In this document: one piece after another, positions 62,646-64,000 of the stretch
How positions within the stretch are numbered: the first letter of the stretch is position 1
Layout: the number at the start of each line of letters is the position of its first letter
Source: Azospirillum sp.
GTDB lineage: Bacteria > Pseudomonadota > Alphaproteobacteria > Azospirillales > Azospirillaceae
Direction of reading: 5' to 3'
Assembly (NCBI GenBank): GCA_027486405.1
Contig: JAIXPD010000040.1
Span: 1 to 64,000, forward strand
Length of the DNA: 64,000 nt
The notes under the pieces: model-generated
Seen by the model: only the letters and a program-made list of their open reading frames with translations
What the model was told of the DNA's origin: nothing
Databases searched by the model: none
Position numbers and translations under genes: made by a program

Positions 62646-63830
62646 TCAGGCGCTCCGGGGCAGCAGCGTTTCCACCAGCTTGGCCCAATAGCTGGCCCCG
62701 GTGGTCAGGATCGCGTCGTTGAAGTCGTAATGCGGGTTGTGCAGGCGGCAGCCCGGCCCGCTGTGCGCGCCATGACCCAGCCAGATGTAGGCGCCGGGGC
62801 GCTGTTGCAGCATGTAGCCGAAATCCTCCGCCGCCATGGTGGGAGGCGGTGCCCACACCACATTGTCAGAGCCGACGATCTGGGTGGCGACCGCCGCCGC
62901 CTTGCGCGCCTCCGGCTCGGTGTTGATGGTGGCGGGGTAGCCGGGGCGGAAGTTGAACACCGCCTTGGCCCCAAAGCCCTCGGCGATGCTCGACACCATG
63001 CGGGAAAACTGCTGCTCGATCCGGTTGCGCGTGGCCTCGGAGAAGGTGCGCATGGTCCCGCGCAGCACCGCGCCGTCGGGGATGACGTTGTAGGCGGTTC
63101 CGGCGTCCACCACGGTGATCGAGACCACCGCGCTGTCGGCGGGGTCGGTCCCCCGGCTGATGAGGCTTTGCGCCGCCGTCACGATGTGGGCGGACACCAG
63201 CACCGGATCGATGCCCCGGTGCGGCATGGCGGCGTGCGCGCCGTGGCCGGTGACGATGATTTCGAACTGGTCGGCGGCGGCCATCACCGGGCCGGGATGC
63301 ACGGCGATCTTGCCCGCCTCCAACTCCGGCCAATTGTGCAGGCCATAGACCTCCTCGCAATCGAACTGGGTGAACAGCCCGTCTTCGATCATCTTCTGGC
63401 CACCGCCCCGGCCTTCCTCGGCGGGTTGGAAGATGAAATGGACGGTCCCGTCGAAATTGCGGGTTTCGGCCAGATAGCGGGCGGCCCCCAGCAGCATGGT
63501 GGTGTGGCCGTCATGGCCGCAGGCGTGCATCTTGCCGGGATGGCGCGAGGCGTAATCGAAATCGTTCGCCTCCGGCATCGGCAGGGCGTCCATGTCGGCG
63601 CGCAGGCCGATGGCCCGGCCGCTGCCGGTCCCCAGCCCCTTCAGCGTGCCGACGACGCCGGTCTTGGCCAGCCCGCGATTGACGGTGATGTGGCCGAACT
63701 CGGCCAGTTTGGCGGCGACGACGTCGGCGGTGCGGTTTTCCTCGAACCCCAATTCGGGATGGGCGTGGATGTCGCGCCGCCACGCGGTCATGTCGTCTTG
63801 CAGCGCGGCGATCTTGTCGATGATGGGCAT
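62646..63830 (-). CDS. M20 family amidohydrolase (hippurate hydrolase-like)
   Basis: This encodes 394 residues of the M20D group. Metal ligands lie in HACGHDGHTTMLLGAARYLA, the catalytic FQPAEEGRGGGQKMIEDGLF and YGLHNWPELEAGKIAVHPG, and the lid domain contains GHGAHAAMPHRGIDPVLVSA. Members cleave N-acyl amino acids or aminobenzoyl-glutamate. The start is the ATG at 63830, with a weak ribosome site. A lipoprotein gene follows. Confidence 0.94.
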   Translation of the reverse strand: MPIIDKIAALQDDMTAWRRDIHAHPELGFEENRTADVVAAKLAEFGHITVNRGLAKTGVVGTLKGLGTGSGRAIGLRADMDALPMPEANDFDYASRHPGKMHACGHDGHTTMLLGAARYLAETRNFDGTVHFIFQPAEEGRGGGQKMIEDGLFTQFDCEEVYGLHNWPELEAGKIAVHPGPVMAAADQFEIIVTGHGAHAAMPHRGIDPVLVSAHIVTAAQSLISRGTDPADSAVVSITVVDAGTAYNVIPDGAVLRGTMRTFSEATRNRIEQQFSRMVSSIAEGFGAKAVFNFRPGYPATINTEPEARKAAAVATQIVGSDNVVWAPPPTMAAEDFGYMLQQRPGAYIWLGHGAHSGPGCRLHNPHYDFNDAILTTGASYWAKLVETLLPRSA

Positions 63831-63896
63831 GTCTCTAAACGCTTCTTTTTTTGAGGAGTGCGCGGGGATGGACCGGTCGTTGCCGGAGGTCCCGCG

Positions 63897-64000
63897 TCAG
63901 TCGGGAATCCGCATGCCGCGCTGCACCGCCGGGCGGGCGGCGACGGCGTCGTGCCAGCGCTTCAGGTTGGGGAAGCGGTCCAGAAGGCTGCCGCCCGCGA
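63897..64000 (-). CDS. Glutathione S-transferase, C-terminal fragment (cut by window end)
   Basis: Only the last 34 codons are in the window. The ending FPNLKRWHDAVAARPAVQRG with the following MRIPD matches the C-terminal helix of bacterial glutathione S-transferases. The gene continues beyond the right edge, so its start and full domain structure are not visible. Confidence 0.75.
   Translation of the reverse strand, partial: AGGSLLDRFPNLKRWHDAVAARPAVQRGMRIPD

Overview
The window looks like chromosomal DNA of a high-G+C, motile, respiratory alphaproteobacterium, most plausibly a Rhodospirillales member of the Azospirillum/Magnetospirillum type (inference). The grounds are a complete cbb3 oxidase locus in the order ccoNOQP-ccoGHIS-fnr, an Fnr protein with the alphaproteobacterial Cys spacing, Fnr-box control of ccoN, HrcA/CIRCE control of groESL, a CarD/FdxA pair, and many LysR, MFS and DMT genes with strong third-position G/C bias. 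No rRNA, tRNA, prophage, transposase or CRISPR array was found.

Layout. 1-4.7 kb: ccoNOQP with an Fnr box, flanked by two inverted copies of a 210-bp intergenic repeat. 4.8-10.4 kb: ccoGHIS (assembly and copper/heme maturation of cbb3), then fnr. 10.4-13.8 kb: a LysR/SDR divergent pair, heme A synthase ctaA and a 55-residue membrane peptide. 14-16 kb: groES-groEL. 16-25 kb: a DMT exporter, a lipoprotein, ahcY behind a perfect 16-bp palindrome, a RraA-like protein, an AEC transporter, a 24-residue hydrophobic peptide gene between two hairpins, cysS and gltX. 25-30 kb: two overlapping periplasmic solute-binding proteins divergent from an orphan histidine kinase, a lipoprotein and elbB. 30-39 kb: small or unrecognised proteins, a PhzF enzyme, a membrane glycosyltransferase pair, a chemoreceptor and an HExxH protein. 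39.6-47.5 kb: a branched-chain-amino-acid-type ABC transporter (two tandem binding proteins, livH, livM, livG, livF).

The transporter locus is unusually disturbed. A REP-type element sits in frame inside the leader of the second binding protein, a second REP pair precedes livH, and livH is separated from livM by queC on the opposite strand plus an island made of a GxxExxY (PD-(D/E)XK-like) gene among arrays of a 10-bp repeat. 

47.5-64 kb: a radical SAM protein, a Pro/Ala-repeat secreted protein, another DMT exporter, a phosphoesterase, carD with a recognisable promoter, fdxA, LysR/MFS, a CBS protein, terC, an SMR pump with its TetR repressor, LysR, a DHA2-type MFS pump, an enoyl-CoA hydratase, a lipoprotein, an M20 hydrolase and the truncated end of a GST gene. 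Between tetR and the next lysR there is a strong candidate small RNA on the minus strand: three hairpins with C-rich loops, a single-stranded anti-Shine-Dalgarno hexamer and a rho-independent terminator. The most interesting signals for follow-up are this RNA, the GxxExxY/repeat island, the REP element inside a coding sequence, and the 24-residue peptide gene.
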